Of a stretch of DNA of 64,000 nucleotides, positions 19,514 through 27,726 are shown one piece after another. Each line of letters opens with the position of its first letter. Positions within the stretch are counted from its first letter, which is position 1. Source of the stretch: CAWHQZ01 sp963831645 (lineage in GTDB: Bacteria > Pseudomonadota > Alphaproteobacteria > Rhizobiales > Aestuariivirgaceae); assembly GCA_963831645.1 (NCBI GenBank), contig CAWHQZ010000028.1, forward strand, positions 186,001-250,000, in the 5' to 3' direction. The translations under genes were made by a program, and so were the position numbers. The notes beneath the pieces are model-generated. The model was not told where the DNA came from. It saw only the letters and a program-made list of their open reading frames with translations, and made no database searches.

Positions 19514-19696
19514 CTATAAGGGTGTCCGGTTGTCCGGTTTGAGGACCTGATCGCCCCGGCTCAGAAGGTGGAGAGGCTTGCGCCTTCCTCTCGAGACCCG
19601 GAACAGTTCCACGAACAGAAAAGCGACATCATCGCCGCCCTGTACAGGTTGGCCGGCGAGGCGAGACGACCATGAAAGCGGCAAAGGGAGCGCGGG

Positions 19697-20185
19697 ATGA
19701 CTAAGACACCGGAGCCGGAGGCACACGAGACTGCCGAGAAACAGTTGCAGATCACGTTTTCGTTTCTCAATGACTGCCGTGCTGTCATTGGTGAGCTTAA
19801 GACCCATCGCGCAAATGCCGCTAAGTGGGTCATCACCATCAACCTCGCCCTGGCGGCCGCCGCCGCAACTGCGGGGCTCGAGACGATGCGGGCACACATC
19901 TTCCTTCTATCTGTGGCGGTGGCTGCGCTCGGCGCAATATTGTACTGGCACTACAACCGTCGCATCACCCGAGTAAGAAAACGGCTTAGGAAGATCACCG
20001 TACATCTGAAAAACAATGTGTGGAATTTCAATGAGGCTTGGGAAACGAACTTCGGCGAGAAAAAGACAGCAACGTACGACAACTGGGAAATGCTGGTGTT
20101 TCTAGGAGCGGTCGCGCTGTCCGTCGTTCCCGCCTTTTTGCTCATACCGCACGGGCAATTAAAGGCTCTACTTGGCTGTTCCTGA
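19697..20185 (+). CDS. Small multi-pass membrane protein of unknown function
   Basis: A 162-residue protein not assigned to a family. A charged N-terminal helix (residues 1-42) is followed by a TM pair (about 45-65 and 72-92: VITINLALAAAAA and FLLSVAVAALGAILYW), a basic cytoplasmic segment NRRITRVRKRLRKI, and a third TM near the C-terminus (EMLVFLGAVALSVVPAFLL). A TM hairpin with flanking helices recalls SLATT-like effector proteins of defence loci, but the similarity is architectural only. The HNH gene starts 1 base after its stop. GC is lower than in the core. Confidence 0.6.
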   Translation: MTKTPEPEAHETAEKQLQITFSFLNDCRAVIGELKTHRANAAKWVITINLALAAAAATAGLETMRAHIFLLSVAVAALGAILYWHYNRRITRVRKRLRKITVHLKNNVWNFNEAWETNFGEKKTATYDNWEMLVFLGAVALSVVPAFLLIPHGQLKALLGCS

Positions 20186-20186
20186 A

Positions 20187-20516
20187 ATGGCTGACTATCC
20201 CTACAACACCGCCGCCTGGCAGGCGCTTCGCCGTCGGAAGCTCGCCGATCGCGTGCTGTGCGAAGTGTGCATGAAGCGTGGCCGGCTGGTGCCCGCGACC
20301 ACGGTCGACCACATCAAGAGCGTCGACAGCGGCGGCCCGGCGTTCCCGGAGTTGGACGGGCTCATGAGCATGTGTGACTCGTGCCACTCGGTGAAAACAA
20401 ATGCTGTCGATCATCCGCGCGGCGGCCGTGGCGTGGCGTTCAAAGGCGCCGATGTCAACGGGCTTCCCGTAGATGAGCAGCATCCGTTTTATGCACGCAA
20501 GGAACGATCGGAGTGA
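20187..20516 (+). CDS. HNH endonuclease
   Basis: A 109-residue phage-type HNH nuclease. The start MADYPYNTAAWQALRRRKL fits family members, which open with xYxxxxWxxLRxxxL. The zinc-knuckle cysteines are in LCEVCMKRG and SMCDSCHSVKT, and the catalytic motif is TTVDHIKSVDSGGPAFPELDGL (HN/H core). Such small HNH proteins are often encoded beside terminase genes in phages, but no terminase is here. It lies between two small membrane-protein genes with a 1-base gap on the left and a 4-base overlap on the right, so the three look co-transcribed. Confidence 0.88.
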   Translation: MADYPYNTAAWQALRRRKLADRVLCEVCMKRGRLVPATTVDHIKSVDSGGPAFPELDGLMSMCDSCHSVKTNAVDHPRGGRGVAFKGADVNGLPVDEQHPFYARKERSE

Positions 20517-21001
20517 ACCCTCAACTACCAATGTGGATCCAACTGCTAGAACCTGCCACGGTGCCAGCCCTTGCGGTTTTTGGCATCTACATCGCTTATC
20601 GTCAGTGGCGAACAGCAAATGACAAGCTAAACCTCGATCTGTTCCAACAGCGGCTAGCGGTTTTCAAGGCATTACGAGGATACCTGTCGAGCATCACTGT
20701 AGACGGTATGCCAGACATAGACGACGATGTCCGGTTCCGTGAGACGATCGAGCAATCGAAGTTCCTATTTGGTGATGACGTGAACGCCTTCCTAAAGGAA
20801 GTGGGTGATCGCGGGTTTCGCCTTCGAGAAACTGAAACGTTCATGCGTCTTGAACGGGTCGGAGAGCAGTATGAGAAAGCCAAAAGCCAATGGTTGGCCG
20901 ACTTGGAAGCACACCGAAAATCGTACCTGAAAATGCACGAAGTCTTCGGTCGATACATGAGCTTCGCGCACATCCGTGGCTCTCGCGGCCCAAAGGTGTG
21001 A
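20513..21001 (+). CDS. Membrane-anchored hypothetical protein
   Basis: A 162-residue protein with one N-terminal TM (about residues 10-30, LLEPATVPALAVFGIYIAY) followed by a helical cytoplasmic domain rich in charged residues (NDKLNLDLFQQRLAVFKALR, then IEQSKFLFGDDVNAFLKEVGDR). This layout recurs in hypothetical proteins of phages and islands. Function is unknown. It starts at GTG, overlapping the HNH stop (GTGA). Confidence 0.65.
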   Translation: MNPQLPMWIQLLEPATVPALAVFGIYIAYRQWRTANDKLNLDLFQQRLAVFKALRGYLSSITVDGMPDIDDDVRFRETIEQSKFLFGDDVNAFLKEVGDRGFRLRETETFMRLERVGEQYEKAKSQWLADLEAHRKSYLKMHEVFGRYMSFAHIRGSRGPKV

Positions 21002-21141
21002 GGTGGTTAGAGCGCATAATACCGGCCTTCGAGGACGGCGAACTGTTCGTCGCGGATCGGCGCGGCTGCCGCATATTTATTTAGTTTCAGCGTGCGCGGG
21101 CAGCCGGTCCGGAATGAATGCCCAGAACCTTTAGGAGGGGA

Positions 21142-21663
21142 ATGAAGATGAAGCATAAAACTCGCCGTGTGTCGCCGGAGAGTCTCGGGGCACTCGGAAT
21201 TGGTGCCGCACTCGGCTTAATGCTTTGTGTGGCAGAGGTGCGAGCGCAGGACGACAGTCGCCTGTCCTTCGCTGAGGTGGATTGGCTGCGGCAGAAAATC
21301 GCCAAGTGCTATGCCGCGCCCGTCGAAGTGTTTGAGGCGAAAAATCTTCAGGTGCATGTGCAGTTCGACCTCGATCGGTCGGGCAAAGTGATAGGGACGC
21401 TGCAGGTCATCGAACTCGATCAGTCGGGCAAAGTGAAAGAGACGCTGCAGGTCACCGAACTCGATAAGTCGGGCAAAGTAAAAGGGAAGCCGTTCATCAA
21501 TCGTCAGCCGCATCCGCATCCGCTGTTCGATGTCGCTGCTACACAGGCGGTTCGAGCGGTGCTGCTCTGTCAGCCGTACGATCGGCTACCACGCAAAAAA
21601 TATGAAGATTGGCGCAGGATTATTCTCACTTTCGATCCACGCAAAATGACTTTCATCAAATAG
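21142..21663 (+). CDS. Secreted TolA/TonB C-terminal-like protein with internal repeat
   Basis: The start ATG at 21142 is preceded by a strong AGGAGGGG ribosome site at 21133. A signal peptide (about residues 1-37, ending VAEVRA) precedes a domain that reads like the C-terminal domain of TolA: LRQKIAKCYAAPV, then strands with LDRSGKVIGTLQVIE, then PLFDVAATQAVRAVLLCQPYDRLP and ILTFDP. The two cysteines flank the fold as in TolA. The strand-turn unit (15 residues) is present three times through a 45-base tandem repeat, which makes the central sheet longer than usual. It has no tol neighbours, so it is probably an accessory periplasmic protein. Confidence 0.7.
   Translation: MKMKHKTRRVSPESLGALGIGAALGLMLCVAEVRAQDDSRLSFAEVDWLRQKIAKCYAAPVEVFEAKNLQVHVQFDLDRSGKVIGTLQVIELDQSGKVKETLQVTELDKSGKVKGKPFINRQPHPHPLFDVAATQAVRAVLLCQPYDRLPRKKYEDWRRIILTFDPRKMTFIK
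21370..21495 (+). repeat. 45-base in-frame tandem repeat, about 2.8 units
   Basis: Units start at 21370, 21415 and 21460 with CTCGAT(C/A)(G/A)GTCGGGCAAAGT. Units 1 and 2 encode LDRSGKVIGTLQVIE and LDQSGKVKETLQVTE, and unit 3 begins LDKSGKVKG before diverging. The length keeps the reading frame. Confidence 0.9.
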
Positions 21664-21692
21664 CACTGTGTCTATGCAAAAACTCATGAAGG

Positions 21693-22593
21693 TTAGATAA
21701 TGGGCCTACGCGGGCCGGGTGCGAAGCCGCTCAAACCAGCGCCACCGTGAATAGTTTGTTCTGAGAACTTGCGGAGAATGCCTTGAATTTGTCTGAAGGG
21801 CAGCTCAATCGGATTGAGATCCGGCGAGTACTGCGGAAGGTAGCGCAGCGTTGCGCCAACCGCTTCGATCGCCGCCCGCACACCGGGAACTTTATGAGCC
21901 GGAAGGTTGTCCATCACCACGATGTCGCCCCGCTTGAGCGTCGAAGCCAAGCACTGCTCGACATAGGCTACGAATGCCGCTCCGTTGATTGGCCCGTCAA
22001 TGACCATCGGCGCCACCATCTTATTGTGACGCAGAGCGGCCACGAAGGTGACCGTCTTCCAATGCCCGTGCGGAACGTGACTGATGAGCCGTTCGCCACG
22101 CGGCCAGCGTCCCCTGAGACGGACCATGTTCGTACTGGTCGCGGTCTCATCGATAAACACCAGCCGTGTCGTATCAAGATATCCCTGCTGGCGTATCCAG
22201 CGCCGCCGCGCCCGCGCCACGTCGGCTCGATGTTGCTCGGCGGCTCGCAGGCTTTTTTTTGAAGGTGATCCCATGGCGCTCGAAAAAACGCCAAACCGCG
22301 CTCCGGCTACCTGGAATCCGCCGCTTCTTCATCACCACCACAATCTCATTCAGCGTTCGGTCCGGCTGCTCGCCAATCAGAGCCAGAAGTGGCTCGGCGT
22401 ATTCCTCCAAAACCGAACGGCTACCCCCGCGCGGCTTCGGCGCCGCCACGCCGTGATCGTGCCAAGCCTGCAGCCATTTGACCGCCGAACTCGCGCTGAT
22501 CTCGAAGCGCTCAGCCGCCTCGTGCCGCGACGCGCCCTCTTCTACCGCAGCAATTACTCGCTCACGCAGGTCACCAGAATACGATTTCGGCAT
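21693..22593 (-). mobile_element. IS630-family insertion sequence, 3'-truncated, transposase in two frames
   Basis: The first frame (22593-22174) encodes the paired helix-turn-helix region MPKSYSGDLRERVIAAVEEG with SASSAVKWLQ and SRSAVWRFFERHGITFKK. The second (22274-21693) has the DDE parts VFIDETATSTNM, DIVVMDNLPAHK and LRYLPQYSPDLNPIE. The frames meet at an A8 run (22253-22260), and reading through needs a +1 (or -2) shift there. IS630 elements often use such slippage, but a length error is equally possible. The usual C-terminal ~40 residues (ECANYF type) are absent, so the left end is truncated near 21700. I found no convincing terminal repeats. Confidence 0.85.
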
Positions 22594-22815
22594 CGTCTGC
22601 CCCCAGCAGATCGCAGCGAATCAATGCCGATAGACTCGCTCATTCGAAACGATTAGGGAATCCCGATTCAATTCTGGCGAAACTTGCTCTAGTTCGCCTT
22701 CCCCAACCACCGGCACTCCTCCCGAAGCATCCCGAAAATGATGCTGTCGGTGTCGCTGTATGTCGACTAAAAGAGCAAGTGCCTGTGACGCCGGAGGTGG
22801 AGCCATGAAGCGAGC

Positions 22816-23921
22816 ATGAGTTTTATGCGGAAGGTGCTTGGTGCAGCCTTGATCGCTCTCGGTCTTCTCGGAAGCACCGCCGCGGCGAAGGATGCTCGCG
22901 TTGTTGTCATAGCCGAAGGAGAATCCTTCGGCAGTGTGCCGAAGTTTCGTCTGTGGGCCGACGGCCACTTTGTGGGGGAGGTACAACTCGGCAGATTGCC
23001 CGACAAATACGGCGGCGTTGTAACGCAATCTACAGGAGAAACGCTCGCGCATTACGGCGGCCAATTTGTGTTCATTGTCCCGGCCATCGAGAACGTGAGA
23101 TCCCTCGGCATAGGATTCAGTAGCGGTGCCGGATCGAGCGAGGGAAAACTCGGAGTTCGCAGTCTTACCATCACCGGAATCACCGTGGACGGCGTGCAAT
23201 TTGATCCGAGAGCTCTCATCCCAACCGGGGATGCCAGTACGGAGGTGAGCGGAAAGCGTGTGGTGTTACGGCAAGAAGGGCTGTTCCGAGTGAAGAGACC
23301 TGCCAGTGGATGGGCGCAGCGTGCCGCCACGACGGTGCTCGCCAGAAATCAGGTGCTCGCCAGAAATCAGGCGCTCAAGAAGCTTGAGGGCAGCCGCTGA
23401 CTTAGAGCGCAGGAAGGCGGAAGCGCGGCTTGCAGCCGCTGACTTAGAGCGCAGGAAGGTGATGGCGGCGAGGCTTGCAGCCGCTGCGGAAGAACGCAAG
23501 AAGGCGGAGGCGGCGCGGCTCGAGGCCGCGAGAGATGCTAAACAAGGGGAGTTGACAAAGCGCGCTGTCACAAAGGCGTCTACGTCAGGCGCATGCGGCA
23601 ATATCGCCGCTCTTGAAATTACGGGCTACGAGGAAAATCGAGCGGAGCTCCCGAACGGAGCAGCAGCGCGTCTGGCTGGTGTAGCCAGGTCCCTGAAGGG
23701 TAGCCCGTGCCGAGTTCAGCATCACCGGCTATGCCAGCATTGACATGTCGTTGCTTCCTGCCGCTGGTAACGTCAAGCCGGATATTGAACGGATGTCCAT
23801 GGCGCGGGCGGCCGCCGTAGCAAGCGAGTTGAAGAGGCTCGGCGTTGCTGCGGATCAGATCACCACAGCCAGCGCGATCAGCGACGTAGTGGACCAGGTC
23901 TCGATTTCGATCACACCTTGA
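22816..23921 (+). pseudogene. Secreted beta-domain / Ala-rich coil / OmpA-like protein, frameshifted
   Basis: Three frames together make one protein. Frame 1 (22816-23400) starts with a signal peptide (MRKVLGAALIALGLLG) and a beta-rich domain with ARVVVIAEGESFGSVPKFRLW and DGHFVGEVQLG that looks like a calcium-dependent carbohydrate-binding (CBM60-type) module. Frame 2 (about 23390-23700) is an Ala/Arg/Glu coiled coil (AADLERRKAEARLAAADLE). Frame 3 (about 23710-23921) is an OmpA-like peptidoglycan-binding end (RMSMARAAAVASELKRLGVA). Breaks fall near 23390, inside tandem repeats, and near 23705. The domain order suggests an envelope protein binding polysaccharide on one side and cell wall on the other. 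Confidence 0.65.
23335..23476 (+). repeat. Short tandem repeats at the frameshift of the OmpA-like pseudogene
   Basis: Two exact 18-base units GTGCTCGCCAGAAATCAG (23335-23352 and 23353-23370) are followed by a 42-base unit (23390-23431) and a 45-base unit (23432-23476), both starting GCAGCCGCTGACTTAGAGCG. The 42/45 difference keeps frame, so the break lies at the junction with the first module. Confidence 0.85.
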
Positions 23922-24059
23922 ACGCAGTCTTGCTGTCACCCTCAAGCCACTTGTCTTGGTGCTGTGGTGAGGCGCCCATGCTTAGTTGCACCGCCAACCT
24001 GCTACTCCTTGGAAAATAGGAAGGTGATGCCGAAATCTTGCAGCCCTCCGGTGTCGGGT

Positions 24060-24420
24060 CTATCGCCCCTGAGTTCGTCGCATGAGGCTCGTGTTGAACA
24101 ATCTGTCGGGCGATGCCTCGCCAGGTCCGTTGGGAAGGCTGTGGGCGGGTTTCTGCTTTCGCTGAGCCTTCGCTACCCTTTGCGCCTCGATCGACGCCCA
24201 CGACTCTTGTAGGGCTTCTTGGGCGGCTTCCCGAAGAGCATCGGCAGGAATGCGCTCCAGCACCCTTTCGATACCGGTGAGATGGGATTCACTCATCGGC
24301 GGGTTGTGCTTGAACCACCGCGTTATCAAGACCACGCCGACATCGGAATCGAAACGAATGAGGTCCGCATCGACAAGCTGTTGCCGCGCCGCAATGCGCG
24401 ATGGTACAACCAATTTGGAC
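24060..24420 (-). pseudogene. Phage/plasmid replication-type protein, C-terminal fragment
   Basis: The open frame contains ARQQLVDADLIRFDSDVGVV and LITRWFKHNPPMSESHLTG, then a helical acidic stretch (RIPADALREAAQEALQESW). Proteins with the R-x-x-Q-x-L-V-x-A-D-L-I segment followed by a WFKHNPPM block occur in Rhizobiales prophages as replication or regulatory proteins. The N-terminal half is missing here, but a related N-terminal half lies at 27166-27690 on the same strand. The fragment carries no start of its own. Confidence 0.55.
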
Positions 24421-24635
24421 GGCACAGTCCACGAAATGCCTAGTCTGCACGACTTGAGAGCGGAGTACTGCGTCGAGTGCAATAAGAATGGATTTCGAGG
24501 GACGGCAAATGCTCAATCGAAATCGCAGCCATGGGTTTGGCTCGGCAGGCGCAAGAAGTCAGTCTGCATGCCTGCCTAAATAAATCGGATTACCCAGGGG
24601 AGCTTTTTACCACTAATCAACATAGTGCCGTGGGC

Positions 24636-25772
24636 ATGATTGGATTTCGAACATACAAGCGGCGCTGCTTCGCGGTGCTTGCGGCCGCCCTCTTGATCGC
24701 CGGTCTTCCTGCCGCGCCTACCGCCGCTCAAACATCACTCGAGGATGAATTCGACAGCGAGCTGAACTGGAAATACTGGTGCCCTTGCCAGATCGACATG
24801 AAAGACGCCCCGCTCGAGTTTCCTCCTGATCCCGACCTGCGATGATATCGTACGAATCACCGCCAATGAGGCCTCGCTCAGGGGTTAATGAGTGTCACAC
24901 CTCCTATGAATGCCGCCCGCCCGCCACTTTGCCCGCCGCCGTCGCCGAGTACGAAAAGTTCGGCGAGATTGCTGGCGAACCTGACCTGCCCGAGCCGCTC
25001 GGTCCGAGCCTGGTGCGGCCGCTGGCGAAAAAGCCCTATAAAAATCCTTACTGCACCGAGGAGGTCAAGCGCCGCGCCCTCGCCGGCGGCGAAGAAGAAC
25101 AGCCGGCTGATCAGTGCATACAGCGTCAAGAGTTACGATTTCAGCCACACCACCGGCATAACGCCGACAAGCCTCATAAATATTCTTTGCGGTTCCGTAT
25201 GCCCGGGCATATCGAGAATTCGAACGGATTCGATACGCTGGGTTACCGCCCAGTGGAAGGACGAGCCGGTCCTCTACAACGAAGGCGAACACCCGAGCCC
25301 GTTCTTGGCGCAGCGCTTCGATGACGGCGTGCTCCACGTCACGGTGCAGGACGAGCATTGCCGCTGCAAGGTAGCGTCGGCGCCGAATCCAGACGGTTCG
25401 AAAGTCAAATGGAAAGACGGGCCGATCCCGGAGGAGTACTGCGAGTGGTCGAAACCCTCGAAGATAGGCGAAACCTGCAAGGCCGCTCTAAAGGCCGAAT
25501 ACGGAGCGAACCCTGACCTGCCCTCAGCACTCGGGCAATGGGTCGAGATGAGCTACCGCGTCGAGGCGGGCCGCTCAGGTAAAGCCGTTATTGAAGTGCA
25601 TGCCGATGGGCGGTTCATTGTGCGGGTAACGGGCAAAATTGGTTATGAGCCCGATACAGAGAACCCGCCGACAGTGACCAAATTCAAGGTAGGGCACTAC
25701 CGTGACTATATGCCCTTCCTGCATTTCATGGAAATCGATTGGCTGAAGGTGGCGCCGCCGCGCACTCTCTGA
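24636..25772 (+). pseudogene. Secreted jelly-roll polysaccharide lyase/hydrolase-like protein, frameshifted
   Basis: The signal peptide is in frame 1 (MIGFRTYKRRCFAVLAAALL to TAAQ), then LEDEFDSELNWKYWCPCQID. The frame breaks near 24843 and again near 24885, continues in a second frame (EIAGEPDLPEPLGPSLV) to about 25235, and finishes in a third: RWVTAQWKDEPVLYNEGEHP, GQWVEMSYRVEAGRSGKAVI, KFKVGHYRDYMPFLHFMEID. The closing part matches the terminal strands of heparin-lyase-I / PL20-like and GH16-like jelly rolls. The intact ancestor would be ~370 aa and extracellular. The substrate is unknown. Confidence 0.65.
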
Positions 25773-25779
25773 GATGCAG

Positions 25780-27021
25780 TTAATTTTGGGCGGCGCCTAA
25801 GACTTCGTCACCCGCGTCGCCGAATGCGCCGGCGTCGTCACTTGCACGCGGTGTTGCGTCGAGGCGAGGCATGCAGATGAGCCGCTCGCGCGCCGCCTCA
25901 ACAGCAATGCTGCAAATCTTGGTTCGATACGCCGCATCCTGAAGATCCACTAACACAGTGATGCCGTCGGCGGTTTCCCATGCGGAGCTTTCTGCTGCCA
26001 TCAGGCGTGAGGTCTTTCCCCGATGATGACGTCTAGGGATTTTCCCTGGCCGGCTCGCAGCAGATCGATTCGGGCTGACGAACCGATCTGGCGCAAGCTC
26101 GGAAAACTCGGGGACCATCAGCTTCGGGTGGATGGATCGATCTGCGCCCGTTGCCGACACTGACGGTGCAGGCACTAGATCTACTTTCGGCAAACTCCCC
26201 GTTACGGGGAAACCACTGACCAGAAGGTGCGCCCGGACACGCTCACAGTAGGTAACTGAGAGCTGGGAAAACCTGCTCTCCCCATGCCCGGCCCGGTATT
26301 TCATGACGGCGGTGCAGACATCCTGCTTCGCCAGGCTCCAGGCACGGGCGAGATACGTGGTGCCGAGGGTGATGTTGACGGCGGGCTCTGCCAGCTCCAC
26401 GGCTGTGCCTTGGAAGCCCAGAAGTGCGGCGGTCTCCGGTATCAGCTGCATGAGGCCGATCTCGCCCGCCGCCCCGAGCGCGCTCGGATCGTAGCCGCTC
26501 TCCACTTTCATGACGGCATCGACGAGTGGGAAAGGAACGCACTGGCGCAGCGCCTCGGCTTTCGCCAGCTTGCGATAAGACTCCCGCCTCTCGAAGAATT
26601 TCTGGCGATCGGGCATGGCGCTATTCGACATGACCGCGGCGGCGGGTGGGAGCACGGCGGCAGCGGTAGCCTGCGCCGCAGCGTTGGGTTCGGCGAGCGG
26701 AGGTCGGATCGGGCGCGGCACCGGAATGGGAGCAAGAAGCGCTGTGGCCTGCTCCGCTTCAGGCGGCGGTTGAGGTTGCGGCACGAGGTTCGTTGTCGCC
26801 GCAACGGTGGCTGGTGCGGTCTCCGGCGCGGGCGTTACCTTGGCCACCGCCCGGGCGCGGGTTGCCCTCGGCTTGCGTGCAACCTTTTTCGTATGCGTCC
26901 TATCTCGCTGAGCTTCGCAACTCTTGACGAGACAAAAGTTGACCCGACGCGCCGCAAGCGCATCGCCGACCGCAACGAAGGTGATGACCAGGGCGAGAGC
27001 AATAGAAAGCGGGTGCGACAT
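25780..27021 (-). CDS. Lytic transglycosylase (SLT domain) with long proline/alanine linker
   Basis: A 413-residue periplasmic murein lyase. The start MSHPLSIALALVITFVAVGD gives a clean signal peptide. Residues ~50-135 are a low-complexity Ala/Pro/Arg linker, and the SLT domain follows: LVDAVMKVESGYDPSALGAAGEIGLMQLIP with the catalytic Glu in KVESGYDP, then ITLGTTYLARAW and MKYRAGHGE. The C-terminal ~170 residues are not recognised. Related proteins in rhizobia serve conjugation or secretion systems, but no such system is near. It is convergent with the pseudogene upstream and isolated from operons. Confidence 0.88.
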   Translation of the reverse strand: MSHPLSIALALVITFVAVGDALAARRVNFCLVKSCEAQRDRTHTKKVARKPRATRARAVAKVTPAPETAPATVAATTNLVPQPQPPPEAEQATALLAPIPVPRPIRPPLAEPNAAAQATAAAVLPPAAAVMSNSAMPDRQKFFERRESYRKLAKAEALRQCVPFPLVDAVMKVESGYDPSALGAAGEIGLMQLIPETAALLGFQGTAVELAEPAVNITLGTTYLARAWSLAKQDVCTAVMKYRAGHGESRFSQLSVTYCERVRAHLLVSGFPVTGSLPKVDLVPAPSVSATGADRSIHPKLMVPEFSELAPDRFVSPNRSAASRPGKIPRRHHRGKTSRLMAAESSAWETADGITVLVDLQDAAYRTKICSIAVEAARERLICMPRLDATPRASDDAGAFGDAGDEVLGAAQN

Positions 27022-27165
27022 TGACTGAGGCTTCCCGAAGCACAATAGCACCCTAATCGGTCGGACCAATCAAGGGTAGCCCTGCAACTGCTAGCACTTA
27101 CAGTCTTTAGAAGTAGTAACTATCGGTACGTGATCCCGACTAAGCCGGCAGTGTGGCCCTTCCGC

Positions 27166-27690
27166 TCATCGACGATTCGCATGAAATCTCGAGCGGTAGG
27201 ATCTGAGGCGTCGAGCAGATCCTTGATTCATCACTTTTCTTCGAGAGCCTTGGGCGATGACATCAGCCTCGGCACCGCAAGCATATGCGAAAAACGTGTC
27301 TCTCTGTCTAAGTATGGTTTTGGTCTTGTCTCTGTCTCTGTCTCGGTTATGTCGGCACAGTTTAGGGAGGGTGTGGACACAGTGTCGGGAGGGTGTCCCT
27401 ATCGCCTGCCACTCAGGTAATTGGTGTTGAGGATTTCCGCTCGGAATCAAAGCGAATAAGGTCCGCTTCGACAAGCTGTTGTCGCGCCGCCGCATAGCGC
27501 TCCAGCGGCCATCGTAGATCAGAGCACGCATAGCCATCGGGCAACTGATAGCAGCCGGCGCTGGTCTGGTGAGATGAAGTCAGCAGATAGAATACTAATA
27601 AAGGTTCGCCGGGTAGGAGAAGGCCGGCGAACTCGCCACAAGAATACGTCATCGGCCGCCTTCTCATAAGCCTGCGCGCGTTCATCACGC
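27166..27690 (-). pseudogene. Phage replication-type protein, N-terminal part, frameshifted
   Basis: The 5' frame (27688-27413) reads LVFYLLTSSHQTSAGCYQLP, then DGYACSDLRWPLERYAAARQ and QLVEADLIRFDSE, matching the N-terminal domain of a Rhizobiales prophage protein family. It then shifts frame; the following frame has a low-complexity tail CRHNRDRDRDKTKT, typical of the repetitive linkers in that family. The block RQQLVEADLIRFDSE is shared with the fragment at 24060-24420, at the DNA level too (about 27430-27490 versus 24340-24400). Confidence 0.55.
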
Positions 27691-27726
27691 ACTTCCATAC
27701 AGCCCGTGCCGTCGAGTGACGCCTAT

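Noticed and set aside
17971..19530. The CGGACACCC/GGGTGTCCG pair as a rho-independent terminator of the ATPase gene
   Set aside because: No T-run follows the reconstructed stem; it fits better as part of the repeat cluster.
17908..19537. CCGGACA repeats as a CRISPR array
   Set aside because: Seven-base motifs at 8-20 base spacing in both orientations, with no repeat-spacer regularity and no cas genes.
22253..22260. The A8 run in the IS630 transposase as a proven programmed frameshift site
   Set aside because: The required shift is +1 or -2, not the usual -1, and the element is truncated, so an indel is as likely.
27300..27350. TCTCTG-type short repeats as a functional microsatellite
   Set aside because: They fall in the low-complexity Asp-Arg linker region of the decayed phage-type gene, which explains them.
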